Below are positions 17,501 to 26,272 of a stretch of DNA of 64,000 bases, piece after piece (the first letter of the stretch is position 1; the number at the start of each line of letters is the position of its first letter). The translations under genes and the position numbers were made by a program. The notes under the pieces are model-generated. The model did not search any database. It saw only the letters and a program-made list of their open reading frames with translations, and was not told the origin of the DNA. Source of the DNA: Croceibacterium xixiisoli (GTDB taxonomy: Bacteria; Pseudomonadota; Alphaproteobacteria; Sphingomonadales; Sphingomonadaceae); the NCBI RefSeq assembly GCF_009827305.1, contig NZ_WTYJ01000003.1, forward strand, positions 124,001 to 188,000, in the 5' to 3' direction.

Positions 17501-17515
17501 TTAATCAGGGGTAAA
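17501..17515 (-). promoter_or_regulatory. Candidate CtrA-binding box upstream of ctrA
   Basis: TTAA-N7-TAAA on the plus strand (TTTA-N7-TTAA on the minus strand) is one base from the CtrA consensus TTAA-N7-TTAA. It sits 86-100 nt before the ctrA ATG, in the 173-nt gap between ctrA and rpoN, a place where autoregulatory sites are known in this regulator. Further TTAA half-sites occur at 17472 and 17531. No GANTC methylation site was seen in the gap. Confidence 0.45.
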
Positions 17516-17588
17516 CAGGTGAAGCCGGCGTTAACAATTTCGTGCCGGCGCCCCGCTGCCAGCATCCATTTACGCCTTGAACGGCGCC

Positions 17589-19055
17589 TTAGGCGGCGCT
17601 TTGCAGCTTTTTCTGTCGCCGCCGCTGGACTGATGAACCGATGCCGATCGCCTCACGATATTTGGCCACGGTGCGGCGGGCCAGGTCGAATCCCTTGTCG
17701 CGCAGCAGTTCGACCAGCTTGTCGTCAGACAAGACATCCCGCGTGTCCTCGGCATCGATCAGCGATTTGATCTGCGCCTTCACCGCCTCTGCCGACACTG
17801 CGCCCTCGCCATCGGCAGAGGCAATGCCGCTGGTGAAGAAATATTTCAGCTCGAATGTGCCGCGCCCGCAGTTGAGATATTTGTTGGAGGTGACGCGGCT
17901 GATCGTGCTCTCATGCATCTCGATCGCCTCTGCCACGGTGCGCAGGGTCAGCGGGCGCAGCTGCGACACGCCATGGCGGAAGAAACCGTCCTGCTGCTTC
18001 ACGATTTCCGCTGCGACCTTCAGGATGGTCTTTTGCCGCTGGTCCAGCGCCTTCACCAGCCAATTGGCATCGGCCAGCTTCTCGTTCAGCCAGCGCTTGG
18101 TGTCGCGATCGGCCCCCGCGCCGCGCAGCTCGACATAATATTCTCGGTTCACGATCAACCGGGGCAGGGTCGCCTGGTTCAGCGCAATGTCCCAGCCGTG
18201 ATCGGCGGTCGCCGTCACCAGAATATCGGGCACCACCGGCGCGCGTTCCCCCGCACCATAGCGCAGGCCGGGGCGCGGATCATAGCGGCGCAATTCGCCC
18301 AGCATGTCGGCCAGGTCTTCCTCGTCGACATGGCACATCCGCCGCAATTGCGGGAAGGCGCCGCGCGCCACCAGTTCCAGATTGTCGAGCAGCTTGGCCA
18401 TGCAGGGATCGTAACGATCGGCTTCCCGGGCCTGCAGCGCCAGGCATTCGCCCAGCGAACGCGCACCCACGCCGGTGGGGTCGAGCGTGTGGATGATCGC
18501 CAGCGCCTGTTCGGCATCGGCCAGGGTGACTTCCAGCACATAGGCCACTTCATGCAGCGGCGTCGCCAGATAGCCGGCTTCATCCAGCAGGCCGATCAGA
18601 TAGCGGGCGATGAACGCCATCCGCTGATCACGCGTGGCTGCGCCGATCTGTCCCTCCAGATGTTCGGCCAGCGTTGGCCCGTCGCCGCCGCGCTCGCTGA
18701 TGTCAGGGCCTTCCTCGCCACCAGCGGAAGCGGAATGGGCCGACCAGTCCCCGGTGTCGCGATCCCGGTCCAGCGTGGCGGGATCGATATCCAGGGGCGC
18801 ATCCGCCTCCCCCGCGCCCTGTCGAATCAGTTCATCGGCGGTCGGCGCTTCGGTGGTGATCGATTCGGGCGGCTCATCTCGCTGCTCGACGCCGATTTCG
18901 CCGGCTTCCAGCAGCGGATTCTGCTCCAGGGCGTCGCCGATGAAAGTTTCGATCTCAAGATTGGACAGCGCCAGCAGCTTGATCGCCTGCTGCAACTGCG
19001 GCGTCATCACCAGCGACTGGCTCTGGCGCAGATCCAGTCTTGGCCCGAGAGCCAT
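17589..19055 (-). CDS. rpoN: RNA polymerase sigma-54 factor
   Basis: A 488-residue sigma-54 factor. Region I is the Gln/Leu-rich N-terminus (LRQSQSLVMTPQLQQAIKLL) that contacts enhancer-binding activators. An acidic region II (about 60-130) follows, then the core-binding domain and the DNA-binding C-terminus with a helix-turn-helix (TVAEAIEMHESTISRVTSNK) and the RpoN box ARRTVAKYREAIGIGSS near the end. Length and order are normal. It follows lptB by 35 nt on the same strand, the classic lptB-rpoN arrangement. ctrA lies 173 nt downstream and probably has its own promoter. Confidence 0.97.
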   Translation of the reverse strand: MALGPRLDLRQSQSLVMTPQLQQAIKLLALSNLEIETFIGDALEQNPLLEAGEIGVEQRDEPPESITTEAPTADELIRQGAGEADAPLDIDPATLDRDRDTGDWSAHSASAGGEEGPDISERGGDGPTLAEHLEGQIGAATRDQRMAFIARYLIGLLDEAGYLATPLHEVAYVLEVTLADAEQALAIIHTLDPTGVGARSLGECLALQAREADRYDPCMAKLLDNLELVARGAFPQLRRMCHVDEEDLADMLGELRRYDPRPGLRYGAGERAPVVPDILVTATADHGWDIALNQATLPRLIVNREYYVELRGAGADRDTKRWLNEKLADANWLVKALDQRQKTILKVAAEIVKQQDGFFRHGVSQLRPLTLRTVAEAIEMHESTISRVTSNKYLNCGRGTFELKYFFTSGIASADGEGAVSAEAVKAQIKSLIDAEDTRDVLSDDKLVELLRDKGFDLARRTVAKYREAIGIGSSVQRRRQKKLQSAA

Positions 19056-19090
19056 GGGTCAGCCTTCCCGTGAGGGCGTCAGGCGGGGCA

Positions 19091-19903
19091 TCAGAGGGTG
19101 AAGCCTTCACCCAGATACAGCCGCCGGACATTCTCGTCCGCCACCAGCTCTTCCGGGCTGCCGGCAAACAGCACCTGCCCGCCATAAATGATGCAGGCCC
19201 GATCCACGATGTCGAGCGTTTCACGCACATTGTGATCGGTGATCAGCACGCCGATGCCGCGCCGCTTCAGATCCTTCACCAGATCGCGAATATCGCTGAT
19301 GGACAGCGGATCGATCCCGGCAAAGGGTTCGTCCAGCAGCATGATCGATGGCTTGGCCGCCAGCGCGCGGGCAATTTCGCAGCGGCGCCGTTCACCGCCG
19401 GACAGCGCCATCGCCGGGCTGTCGCGCAGGCGGGTGATGTGGAATTCTTCCAGCAGCCGTTCCAGTTCCTGCTTGCGCACGGCCTTGTCCGGTTCGACCA
19501 TTTCCAGCACGCAGCTGATGTTCTGTTCCACGGTCATCCCGCGGAAAATGCTGGTTTCCTGCGGCAGATAGCCCAGGCCCAGAATCGCCCGGCGATACAT
19601 CGGCAGCTTCGTCACATCGACGCCATCCATCAGGATGCGGCCGCTGTCGGGGCGGACCAGCCCCATGATCGAATAGAAACAGGTCGTCTTGCCCGCGCCA
19701 TTGGGGCCAAGCAGGCCCAGCACCTCGCCCTTGCCCACGGTCAGCGAGATATCGGTCAGCACTGCCCGCTTGTCATAGCTCTTGGCGATGGAAATGACCT
19801 CCAGCCCACCCTGCGGGATCGGCGGGGCGGCATTGGCCGGCGCTTCATCATGGCGGGTAACAGGCGCGCCGCCACCAATCATCGGATCATCGAGCGTGTT
19901 CAT
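19091..19903 (-). CDS. lptB: LPS export ABC transporter ATP-binding protein LptB
   Basis: A 270-residue cytoplasmic ATPase that powers LptFG to extract lipopolysaccharide from the inner membrane. Walker A is GLLGPNGAGKTTCFY, the Q-loop is LPQETSIFRG, the signature is LSGGERRRCEIARALA, Walker B is IMLLDEPFAGIDPLS and the H-loop is ITDHNVRETL. These, with the VADENVRRLYLGE tail, match LptB. An N-terminal extension of about 33 residues precedes the usual start of the fold; a later start is possible. The ATG at 19903 is the first in-frame ATG after the MATE gene. lptA and lptC, usual partners upstream, are not next to it here. Confidence 0.95.
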   Translation of the reverse strand: MNTLDDPMIGGGAPVTRHDEAPANAAPPIPQGGLEVISIAKSYDKRAVLTDISLTVGKGEVLGLLGPNGAGKTTCFYSIMGLVRPDSGRILMDGVDVTKLPMYRRAILGLGYLPQETSIFRGMTVEQNISCVLEMVEPDKAVRKQELERLLEEFHITRLRDSPAMALSGGERRRCEIARALAAKPSIMLLDEPFAGIDPLSISDIRDLVKDLKRRGIGVLITDHNVRETLDIVDRACIIYGGQVLFAGSPEELVADENVRRLYLGEGFTL

Positions 19904-19983
19904 GCAGCGCGATTTAGCACGCCCGGCGCGGGTTTGAAGCCCATTGGCAAGATTCCTGCATGGCTTCTGTCTGGCCCAACGGG

Positions 19984-21360
19984 TCAATCTGGCGCGGACA
20001 CGACCAGATTGCGGCGCCAGGTTCCATTGCGCAGCCACATCACCGCGATGATGGCGGTCACCGCATTGGCAAACGCATAGCTCCACCAGACCCCCAGCAC
20101 GCCCAAGGAGGTGAACAACGCCACGCCCCAGGCGAAGGGCAACTGCAGCGCATATTGCATGATCAGCGAAATCCCCATCGCCTGCGCCGGGCTGCCGGCC
20201 CCGCGGAAAGCGCCGTTGAGCGCCTGGGTCAGCGCCATCAGCCCCATGAAGGGAAACACCGCCCAGCCGAATGTGACCGCCTGATCGATCACCGCCGCTT
20301 CGGATGGAGCAAGGGCGGCCATCAGCGGGCGCAGAAGCGGCAGATGCAGCAGGCCGATGAGGGTAAAACCGACAAAGGCGATCCAGGCAGACAGCCGCGC
20401 CGCCTCTTCCGCGCGGGCGATCTTCCCGGCGCCGATGTTCTGCCCCACCACGGCGGCGGTGGCGATGGACAGGCCGATCATCGGGGAAAACCAGAAGAAG
20501 AATGGCCGCGTCCCCACGCCATAGGCGGCCAGCGATACCGTGCCGAACAGCGCCGCCAGCGCCATCAGCAGCAGCGATCCGAAGGTGCGGCCGCCCTGTT
20601 CCAGCGATGCGGGTAGGCCGATGCCCGTGGCCAGCCGCAGATGGCGGCGGTCTGGGCGGAAATCCGCGGGCCGCAGATGCAACGCGGACCGGCCGGACAT
20701 CATGTGCAGCAGCACGGCCAGCATCGCGATCAGCTGGGCAATCACCGTCGCCAACGCGGCGCCGGCTACGCCGAATCCATCCCAGCTCCCAATCCCGAAG
20801 ATCAGCGGCGGATCGAGCGCGATATTGATGAGCACGGCGCCGAACATTGCCCGCATGGCAAAGCGCACCTCACCGGCCGATTGCATCATCGCCTGCAACG
20901 CCAGGAAGGCAAACATCGGCACCAGCCCGATATGGGTGATGGTCAGATAATCCATCGTCAGCCCGGCGACGGCCGGATCGACCCCGATCAGTCGCAGCAC
21001 CGCCGGGGCCGCCAATTGCCCGATCAGCGCAAAGCAGCTGCCCACCACCAGCACCATCAACAGCGTCTGCGCAGCCGCGCGGTCTGCGGCGCGCTGCTGC
21101 CCGGCGCCGGTATTCTGCGCCACCAGCACCGCCCCGGCGGTGGAAAGCCCGCTGCCCAGCGACAGCAGCACGCCGAACATCGGCCCACTGGCGGCCACGG
21201 CGGCAATGGCGTCGGCACCCAGCCGCCCGACGAACCAGGCATTGACGATCTGATGGACGGATTGCGCCATGCTGGCGGCCGCAATCGGCCCGGCGGTGCG
21301 CAGCAGAACCCCGGCCAGCGGGCCATCGGTCATGGATATTCTGCCCGATGCGCGTTTCAC
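19984..21360 (-). CDS. MATE family efflux transporter
   Basis: A 458-residue inner-membrane transporter of the multidrug and toxic compound extrusion superfamily, which exports substrates in exchange for Na+ or H+. It has about twelve hydrophobic helices in two related halves; GGRTFGSLLLMALAALFG and GSPAQAMGISLIMQYALQLP mark the second half. The GTG start is preceded at 6 nt by a GGGGGG run; an internal ATG at 21333 is an alternative. It ends 80 nt before lptB on the same strand. The substrate cannot be deduced. A second MATE gene lies at 49386-50765, but the two are not close copies. Confidence 0.92.
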   Translation of the reverse strand: MKRASGRISMTDGPLAGVLLRTAGPIAAASMAQSVHQIVNAWFVGRLGADAIAAVAASGPMFGVLLSLGSGLSTAGAVLVAQNTGAGQQRAADRAAAQTLLMVLVVGSCFALIGQLAAPAVLRLIGVDPAVAGLTMDYLTITHIGLVPMFAFLALQAMMQSAGEVRFAMRAMFGAVLINIALDPPLIFGIGSWDGFGVAGAALATVIAQLIAMLAVLLHMMSGRSALHLRPADFRPDRRHLRLATGIGLPASLEQGGRTFGSLLLMALAALFGTVSLAAYGVGTRPFFFWFSPMIGLSIATAAVVGQNIGAGKIARAEEAARLSAWIAFVGFTLIGLLHLPLLRPLMAALAPSEAAVIDQAVTFGWAVFPFMGLMALTQALNGAFRGAGSPAQAMGISLIMQYALQLPFAWGVALFTSLGVLGVWWSYAFANAVTAIIAVMWLRNGTWRRNLVVSAPD

Positions 21361-21574
21361 GCATGTCCCCCCTGAGCAATTTCCAAGCAGGTGAAATTGC
21401 GGCCAACAAAAGGAAATAGAGCGGCGATGCGATGCAATCGGATCGGGATACGCTCTCGGGGCAGGCTAGAGGGATTTCGGCGAAGGTAAAGTGCCTGGCG
21501 CGCTCAGGGCAGCATGGTGGCTGCGCAGGCGGCAGGATGCAGCGCCAGCCTCCGCAGAGGCTGGCGCGCAATCA

Positions 21575-22111
21575 TCAGGCCTTGGCCTGGTTGTAGCGTT
21601 CGATCGCTTCGAGCGTGACCTGACGGGCTTCGGCAGCGCCGCCCCAAGTGCCCACGCGCACCCACTTTTCGGATTCCAGATCCTTGTAATGGGTGAAGAA
21701 GTGCTCGATCTGCTTGAACACGATTTCGGGCAGATCCTCCATCTCATTGACCTGGGTGTAATAGGGGAAGGTCGAATCGACTGGTACGCAGACCAGCTTT
21801 TCGTCACCGCCCTGTTCGTCTTCCAGGTTCAGCACCGCAATCGGCCGGGCGCGCACGACGCAGCCGGGGATGAAGGGCGAACGGGCCACGACCAGCGCAT
21901 CCAGCGGGTCGCCATCGGGCGACAGCGTGTGCGGGACGAAGCCGTAATTCGCCGGGTACCGCATCGGCGTGTGCAGGATGCGGTCGACGAACAGGGCGCC
22001 AGACGCCTTGTCGAATTCATACTTCACCGGTTCGCCGCCCAGCGGCACTTCGATGATGATGTTCAGGCTTTCCGGCGCATTGTCGCCGACAGGAATATGT
22101 TCAATTCTCAT
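21575..22111 (-). CDS. ppa: Inorganic pyrophosphatase (family I)
   Basis: A 178-residue soluble Mg-dependent enzyme that hydrolyses pyrophosphate and so drives biosynthetic reactions forward. Family I signature residues are visible: EVPLGGEPVKYEFDK, the Tyr-rich YPANYGFVP, the metal-binding DGDPLDALVV (three Asp) and later DSTFPYYTQVNEMEDLP and HFFTHYKDLE. The length is typical for bacterial hexameric Ppa. The ATG at 22111 gives the conserved N-terminus MRIEHIPVG; the frame extends upstream without further homology. It is divergent from the flavin oxidoreductase gene. Confidence 0.97.
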   Translation of the reverse strand: MRIEHIPVGDNAPESLNIIIEVPLGGEPVKYEFDKASGALFVDRILHTPMRYPANYGFVPHTLSPDGDPLDALVVARSPFIPGCVVRARPIAVLNLEDEQGGDEKLVCVPVDSTFPYYTQVNEMEDLPEIVFKQIEHFFTHYKDLESEKWVRVGTWGGAAEARQVTLEAIERYNQAKA

Positions 22112-22335
22112 GGATTGATTTCGTTTCCGCTTGTTAGATCGCCCTGTTCGGGCCTTTTGGGTGCGGCACCCTCTCCGATTACTTGTCACGCATTTGTGGG
22201 GCGCTGCTACGCATGCAGCGCGGGCTTGTCACTGTCGAATTGCTGCGCGACGTAAAACAAGGCATCATCCTGTCCGATTTTCGGAGCGTATGGCCCACGC
22301 AGGTCGCCGCCCGCAGGATCGGAGAGGATAGACAT

Positions 22336-23445
22336 ATGCATGTAGGCCTTGCCACGGGGTTCGCGCATCAGCGCGGGCGCGATTATCCGGACGCGCAGAT
22401 TATTCGGGAAGAGGTGGAAAACCTCGTCCTGGCCGAAGAACTCGGGTTCGATTCGGTCTGGATCACCGAACATCATTTCACAGACTATTCGATGTCGAAC
22501 GATCCGCTGCAGCTGCTCACCTATATTGCCGGGCGGACCAAGCGGATAAAACTGGGCACGCAATGCATCATCGTGCCCTGGCACAATCCCGTGCGGCTGG
22601 CGGAAAAGATCATCAATCTCGATCTTCTGTCCAATGGCCGCGCGATCCTGGGCTTTGGCGGCGGTCTCTCGCCCGAAGAATTCGCCGGGCTGGGCATCGA
22701 TCAGAACCAGTCGCGTGCGCTCTATTCCGATATTCTGGACGTCGTCATTCCGGCGCTGGAAACCGGCGTGATCGAGGGAGAGGGCGCCTATGGCACCATT
22801 CCCCGGCGCGAATTGCGCCCGGGTCCGGTGCGCAGCTTCGCCGGGCGCAAGTTCTGCGGATCGCTGTCGGGCAATTCGATGTATTCGGCCGCCCGCCATG
22901 GTTTCGGCAATATGGTGCTGATGCTGCCGCAGCGGGGGAAAGAAGCCCCGCCTGACAAATATACCGAGGTCTGGCAGGAAGTGCACGGTCCCGGCACGCA
23001 GCCGCCGGCCCCGATGGTCAGCGGCAATTTCTATCTGGATGAAAGCGCCGATTATGCGGAAGAACAGGGCCGCAAATATCTGGGCAACACCATGCGCGCC
23101 GCGATCCGCAACTACAGCCTCGACAAGCCCGGGATCTTCACCACGATCAAGGGCTATGAACATTATGAGAAGATGACGCTGCAGCCCGACGCGATCGATC
23201 CCTATGTCGAGGATTTCGGCAAGGGTGCGGTCACCGGCACGCCGCAGATGATCCTGGATCGTATGTGGGAACTGAAGGAAATCTTCCGGCCGCAGGGTTT
23301 TTTCCCGCATGTTTATTTCGGCGGCATGGCGCAGGCCGATGCGGTGAAGAACATTCGCCTGTTCGCCGACAAGGTCATGCCGGAGGTGAAGAGCTGGCAG
23401 GCCGATGTCTCGATCGACGACCGCTTCCTGGAAGCGGCGGAATAG
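22336..23445 (+). CDS. LLM class flavin-dependent oxidoreductase (luciferase-like)
   Basis: A 369-residue member of the bacterial luciferase-like monooxygenase superfamily, which uses reduced flavin and O2. Typical TIM-barrel blocks are ENLVLAEELGFDSVWITEHHF (shown in part), LGTQCIIVPWHNPVRLAEK, and LDLLSNGRAILGFGGGLSPEEF with the glycine-rich flavin contact. The substrate is not predictable. The ATG has GGAGAGG (22321-22327) upstream at 8 nt. It is divergent from ppa, sharing a 224-nt intergenic region that must hold both promoters, and convergent with the DUF1345 gene. Confidence 0.88.
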   Translation: MHVGLATGFAHQRGRDYPDAQIIREEVENLVLAEELGFDSVWITEHHFTDYSMSNDPLQLLTYIAGRTKRIKLGTQCIIVPWHNPVRLAEKIINLDLLSNGRAILGFGGGLSPEEFAGLGIDQNQSRALYSDILDVVIPALETGVIEGEGAYGTIPRRELRPGPVRSFAGRKFCGSLSGNSMYSAARHGFGNMVLMLPQRGKEAPPDKYTEVWQEVHGPGTQPPAPMVSGNFYLDESADYAEEQGRKYLGNTMRAAIRNYSLDKPGIFTTIKGYEHYEKMTLQPDAIDPYVEDFGKGAVTGTPQMILDRMWELKEIFRPQGFFPHVYFGGMAQADAVKNIRLFADKVMPEVKSWQADVSIDDRFLEAAE

Positions 23446-23457
23446 CAGCAAAGCCGG

Positions 23458-23480
23458 GCGGGGCGGCTATGCCGCCCCGC
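23458..23480. terminator. Hairpin between convergent genes
   Basis: A perfect 10-bp stem, GCGGGGCGGC paired with GCCGCCCCGC across a TAT loop, lies in the 59-nt gap between the oxidoreductase and DUF1345 genes. Neither side carries a clear T-run. Confidence 0.5.
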
Positions 23481-23504
23481 AAGTCTGTCGGTTTGGTGGG
23501 ACGG

Positions 23505-24176
23505 TCAAGTCGCCCCACCCAGCGCATTGATCGCAAAGGCAATCACGCCGATGTTGAACACGAAGGCGCTGAAACAATGCAGCAGCGCCACGTCGCGCAG
23601 CGGCCGCGTGGTGATCGCCACGTCGGATGTCTGGAATGTCATCCCCAGCGTGAAGGCGAAATAGGCAAAATCGCGATAATCGGGCAGGTCATTGCCTGGA
23701 AAATCCAGCCCCTTGCGATCATGGCCGGCATCATCGCTGGTGTAGAAGGCATGGGCGTAATGCAGCGTGTAGATGCTGTTGGCGAACAGCCACACCAGCA
23801 CGAGCGTCCCCACCAGCCGGGCAATGGCGCCCGCATCGCCGGCTCTGGCGCCCGGCAGTTCGCCGATGATTGCCGCCATCACCGCCAGCATCAGCAATGT
23901 CGTCAGCACCAGCATCAGCGGGCGATTGGCATCGTTTTCCGCCGCATGGCGCCGCAGCGCCTCGGGCGTGCGGTCGCGCAGCAGCGGCAGCAGGGTCAGC
24001 AAAAACACCAGCGCCGCCAGGTCGAAGGCGATGACCACGCCGGATATCCAGCCGGCACTTGCACCGGCCCCACCAAACAGCCAGCGATCCAAGCCATAAC
24101 CGACCGGCAACAGGGCCAGAAACAACAGGAAACGCGGCGGCGCCAGCCGGTTGCCGATGGTCACGGCGCCGGGCAT
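23505..24176 (-). CDS. DUF1345 domain-containing membrane protein
   Basis: A 223-residue integral membrane protein with about five hydrophobic segments. The family signature is the late block PDYRDFAYFAFTLGMTFQTSD followed by a final helix (VFNIGVIAFAINALG), typical of DUF1345. Its function is unknown. It begins 8 nt after the end of the M61 peptidase gene on the same strand, so the two are probably cotranscribed. Confidence 0.85.
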   Translation of the reverse strand: MPGAVTIGNRLAPPRFLLFLALLPVGYGLDRWLFGGAGASAGWISGVVIAFDLAALVFLLTLLPLLRDRTPEALRRHAAENDANRPLMLVLTTLLMLAVMAAIIGELPGARAGDAGAIARLVGTLVLVWLFANSIYTLHYAHAFYTSDDAGHDRKGLDFPGNDLPDYRDFAYFAFTLGMTFQTSDVAITTRPLRDVALLHCFSAFVFNIGVIAFAINALGGAT

Positions 24177-24184
24177 CGTTAGCC

Positions 24185-26179
24185 CTACTCGCCGGTCGTG
24201 GCCGGGGTCGCTGGGGTGGTGGCCGCAACTCTGGGCGCCAGCAGGCGGTCGAGCGGCTGTTCACCTTCGGCGACCGGCTCGATCCAGGGATAGCGCAGCC
24301 CGTCGTGATAGGCGATCGGCACGGTCAGATAACGATCGCCGCGCTTCACCATCAGTTCGATCGGTTCCTTCGATACGGTCGCGGCGGTCACTGCCTGCTT
24401 CATCACGGTGTCGCTATAGGCAGTGCCGTTAACCGCAATGATCGATACGCCATCGACCAGCCCGGCATTGAAGGCCGGGCCATCCCACATCACCGTGGTG
24501 ATCTCGCCCGATGCATTGATCGACATGCCCAGCGAATAAAGCAGGTTCAGATACTTGCCCGAACGCATCCGCCCGGCTTCATAGGGGTTGGGCTCGGCCT
24601 TCCACACCAGCCGGTATCCGCCGCGCTCCACGCCGCCCAATGGAGCGGGCTGGCCCGGGGTCTGGAATTTCGTGGTCAGGAATGTGGCCCAGTCATGCGG
24701 ATAGACGCCGTTCAGCGTGGCGACGATGTCGTCGAACTCATAGGTGACCTGGCCCCAGTCGCCGTCATGCGTGCCGAAGAACGCGCGGGCGAAATCATCC
24801 AGCCCACGGGCGCCATCGGTCCCGGCGCGGATGATCTGGTCGGCTTCCAGCCACACCATCATGCCTTCGTTGTAATAATCCTCGCTCCGGCTGATCGTGG
24901 GGTAGGGCACCGGGCGGCGGGCGTTGATGATCGGATCATGGGTGGTGTCCTCCACCGATCGCCAGCCGCGCCCGGGCTGCGTGGCATAGAGCCCGGCGGA
25001 ATTGGCAATCGCGCCCAGCACGGTTTCCTTGGGCTGCAGGCCGGACCGCGCCGCCAGGATCCAGCCCCAGAACTGGGTCTGCCCTTCATACATCCACAGC
25101 AGATTGCCCTGGGTCGGCTGGCGGTAATCGGGCGCCCACAGCCGCGCCGGGCGGCGGAACTTGCCGTTCCAGCTGTGCACCAGCTCATGGCTGGTGACAT
25201 TGCGGTCATGCGCCAGATTGGCCCAGTCGATGAAGGCCTTGGGCTCATAGCTGTTCTCGCTCGAACGATGGTGTTCCAGCCCGATCCCGCCCATACGGTC
25301 GGTCAGCGCCAGCAGCAGCTCATAACGGTCGAAATGGCGCGCGCCGAACAGAGCCATCGATTCGCTCACCAGCTGGCGGAAACTGTCGAGATTTTCCGGT
25401 GCCAGCTCCAGCTGCTCGGGCGCATCGGCCACCACATCCAGCGACACATCATGCCCCAGATCCCAGGCGCGGGCATATTTGCCGGCGAACACCGGCGAAT
25501 CGACCAGCGTTTCATAATCCACCGGCGCCCAGCGCACGGTGTCGCCATTGCGGCTTTCGCCATCCAGCGCGGCAAAGGCGGTCCAGCCCTTGGGGAAGGT
25601 GACGCTGGGGGCGAACGTGATCTGCCGCACATAGTGCCCGGCGGGATAAAGGCTCATCTTTTCCCACTGCAGGTTCAGCATCTCCTGCGTCATGGTGATG
25701 CGACCTTCATTGGTCTGGAGCGGCGATGTGTGGATGAAATGCGCCACCACCTCCCGTGTACCGGCGGGCAGGGCCAGGTGAAACGCATTCACCTCCACCG
25801 GGTCGCGGGTCCAGGCGATCGGTTTGCCGCCCGCCTCGAACCGGATATCGGCGATCAGATTCATCGGCCCGCGCGGCGCGTGATTGCCGGGCAGCCAGCT
25901 GGGCAGCTGCAGGATCAGGCTGGTAGTGCCCGGCGCCACCGGCACAGTCTGCTTCACGCGATACAGCGCGCGGGTGATGTCGCTGGCATCGATCTCCAGC
26001 CGGATCGTGCCGGGATAGGGAATGTCCTGCGCATCGGGCACGGTCTGCGCGATCGGCACCGCCATCGGCGCGGAGCGGGCGTGGGGCGTGTCACCGGTAT
26101 GGGCAGACAGGGCGGGGGCAAAAACGCCCGCCAGCAGCGGGGCGGCGAGCAGGGGCGCGGCAAGGCGTGGGATGGTCAT
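24185..26179 (-). CDS. Exported M61 family peptidase with PDZ domain
   Basis: A 664-residue periplasmic metallopeptidase. A signal peptide (LAAPLLAAPLLAGVFAPALSA) is followed by an N-terminal beta-rich domain, then the thermolysin-like catalytic domain with zinc motif HELVH (331-335) and the downstream YEGQTQFW that supplies the third ligand Glu, and a C-terminal PDZ-like domain (GPAFNAGLVDGVSIIAVNG). This is the layout of M61 glycyl aminopeptidases. A threonine/alanine-rich tail (ATTPATPATTG) ends the protein. ATG 26179 is chosen for the signal peptide; the frame runs far upstream antisense to hisS and is not coding there. Divergent from hisS. Confidence 0.92.
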   Translation of the reverse strand: MTIPRLAAPLLAAPLLAGVFAPALSAHTGDTPHARSAPMAVPIAQTVPDAQDIPYPGTIRLEIDASDITRALYRVKQTVPVAPGTTSLILQLPSWLPGNHAPRGPMNLIADIRFEAGGKPIAWTRDPVEVNAFHLALPAGTREVVAHFIHTSPLQTNEGRITMTQEMLNLQWEKMSLYPAGHYVRQITFAPSVTFPKGWTAFAALDGESRNGDTVRWAPVDYETLVDSPVFAGKYARAWDLGHDVSLDVVADAPEQLELAPENLDSFRQLVSESMALFGARHFDRYELLLALTDRMGGIGLEHHRSSENSYEPKAFIDWANLAHDRNVTSHELVHSWNGKFRRPARLWAPDYRQPTQGNLLWMYEGQTQFWGWILAARSGLQPKETVLGAIANSAGLYATQPGRGWRSVEDTTHDPIINARRPVPYPTISRSEDYYNEGMMVWLEADQIIRAGTDGARGLDDFARAFFGTHDGDWGQVTYEFDDIVATLNGVYPHDWATFLTTKFQTPGQPAPLGGVERGGYRLVWKAEPNPYEAGRMRSGKYLNLLYSLGMSINASGEITTVMWDGPAFNAGLVDGVSIIAVNGTAYSDTVMKQAVTAATVSKEPIELMVKRGDRYLTVPIAYHDGLRYPWIEPVAEGEQPLDRLLAPRVAATTPATPATTGE

Positions 26180-26272
26180 GGCCCGGCAGCATGATCGCAA
26201 GCAGCCCGCGCTGCAATATCGCACTGCTCCGCCTTTGCGAATTGTTGCGCGCCGGGCTAAGCGCCGCCGACT

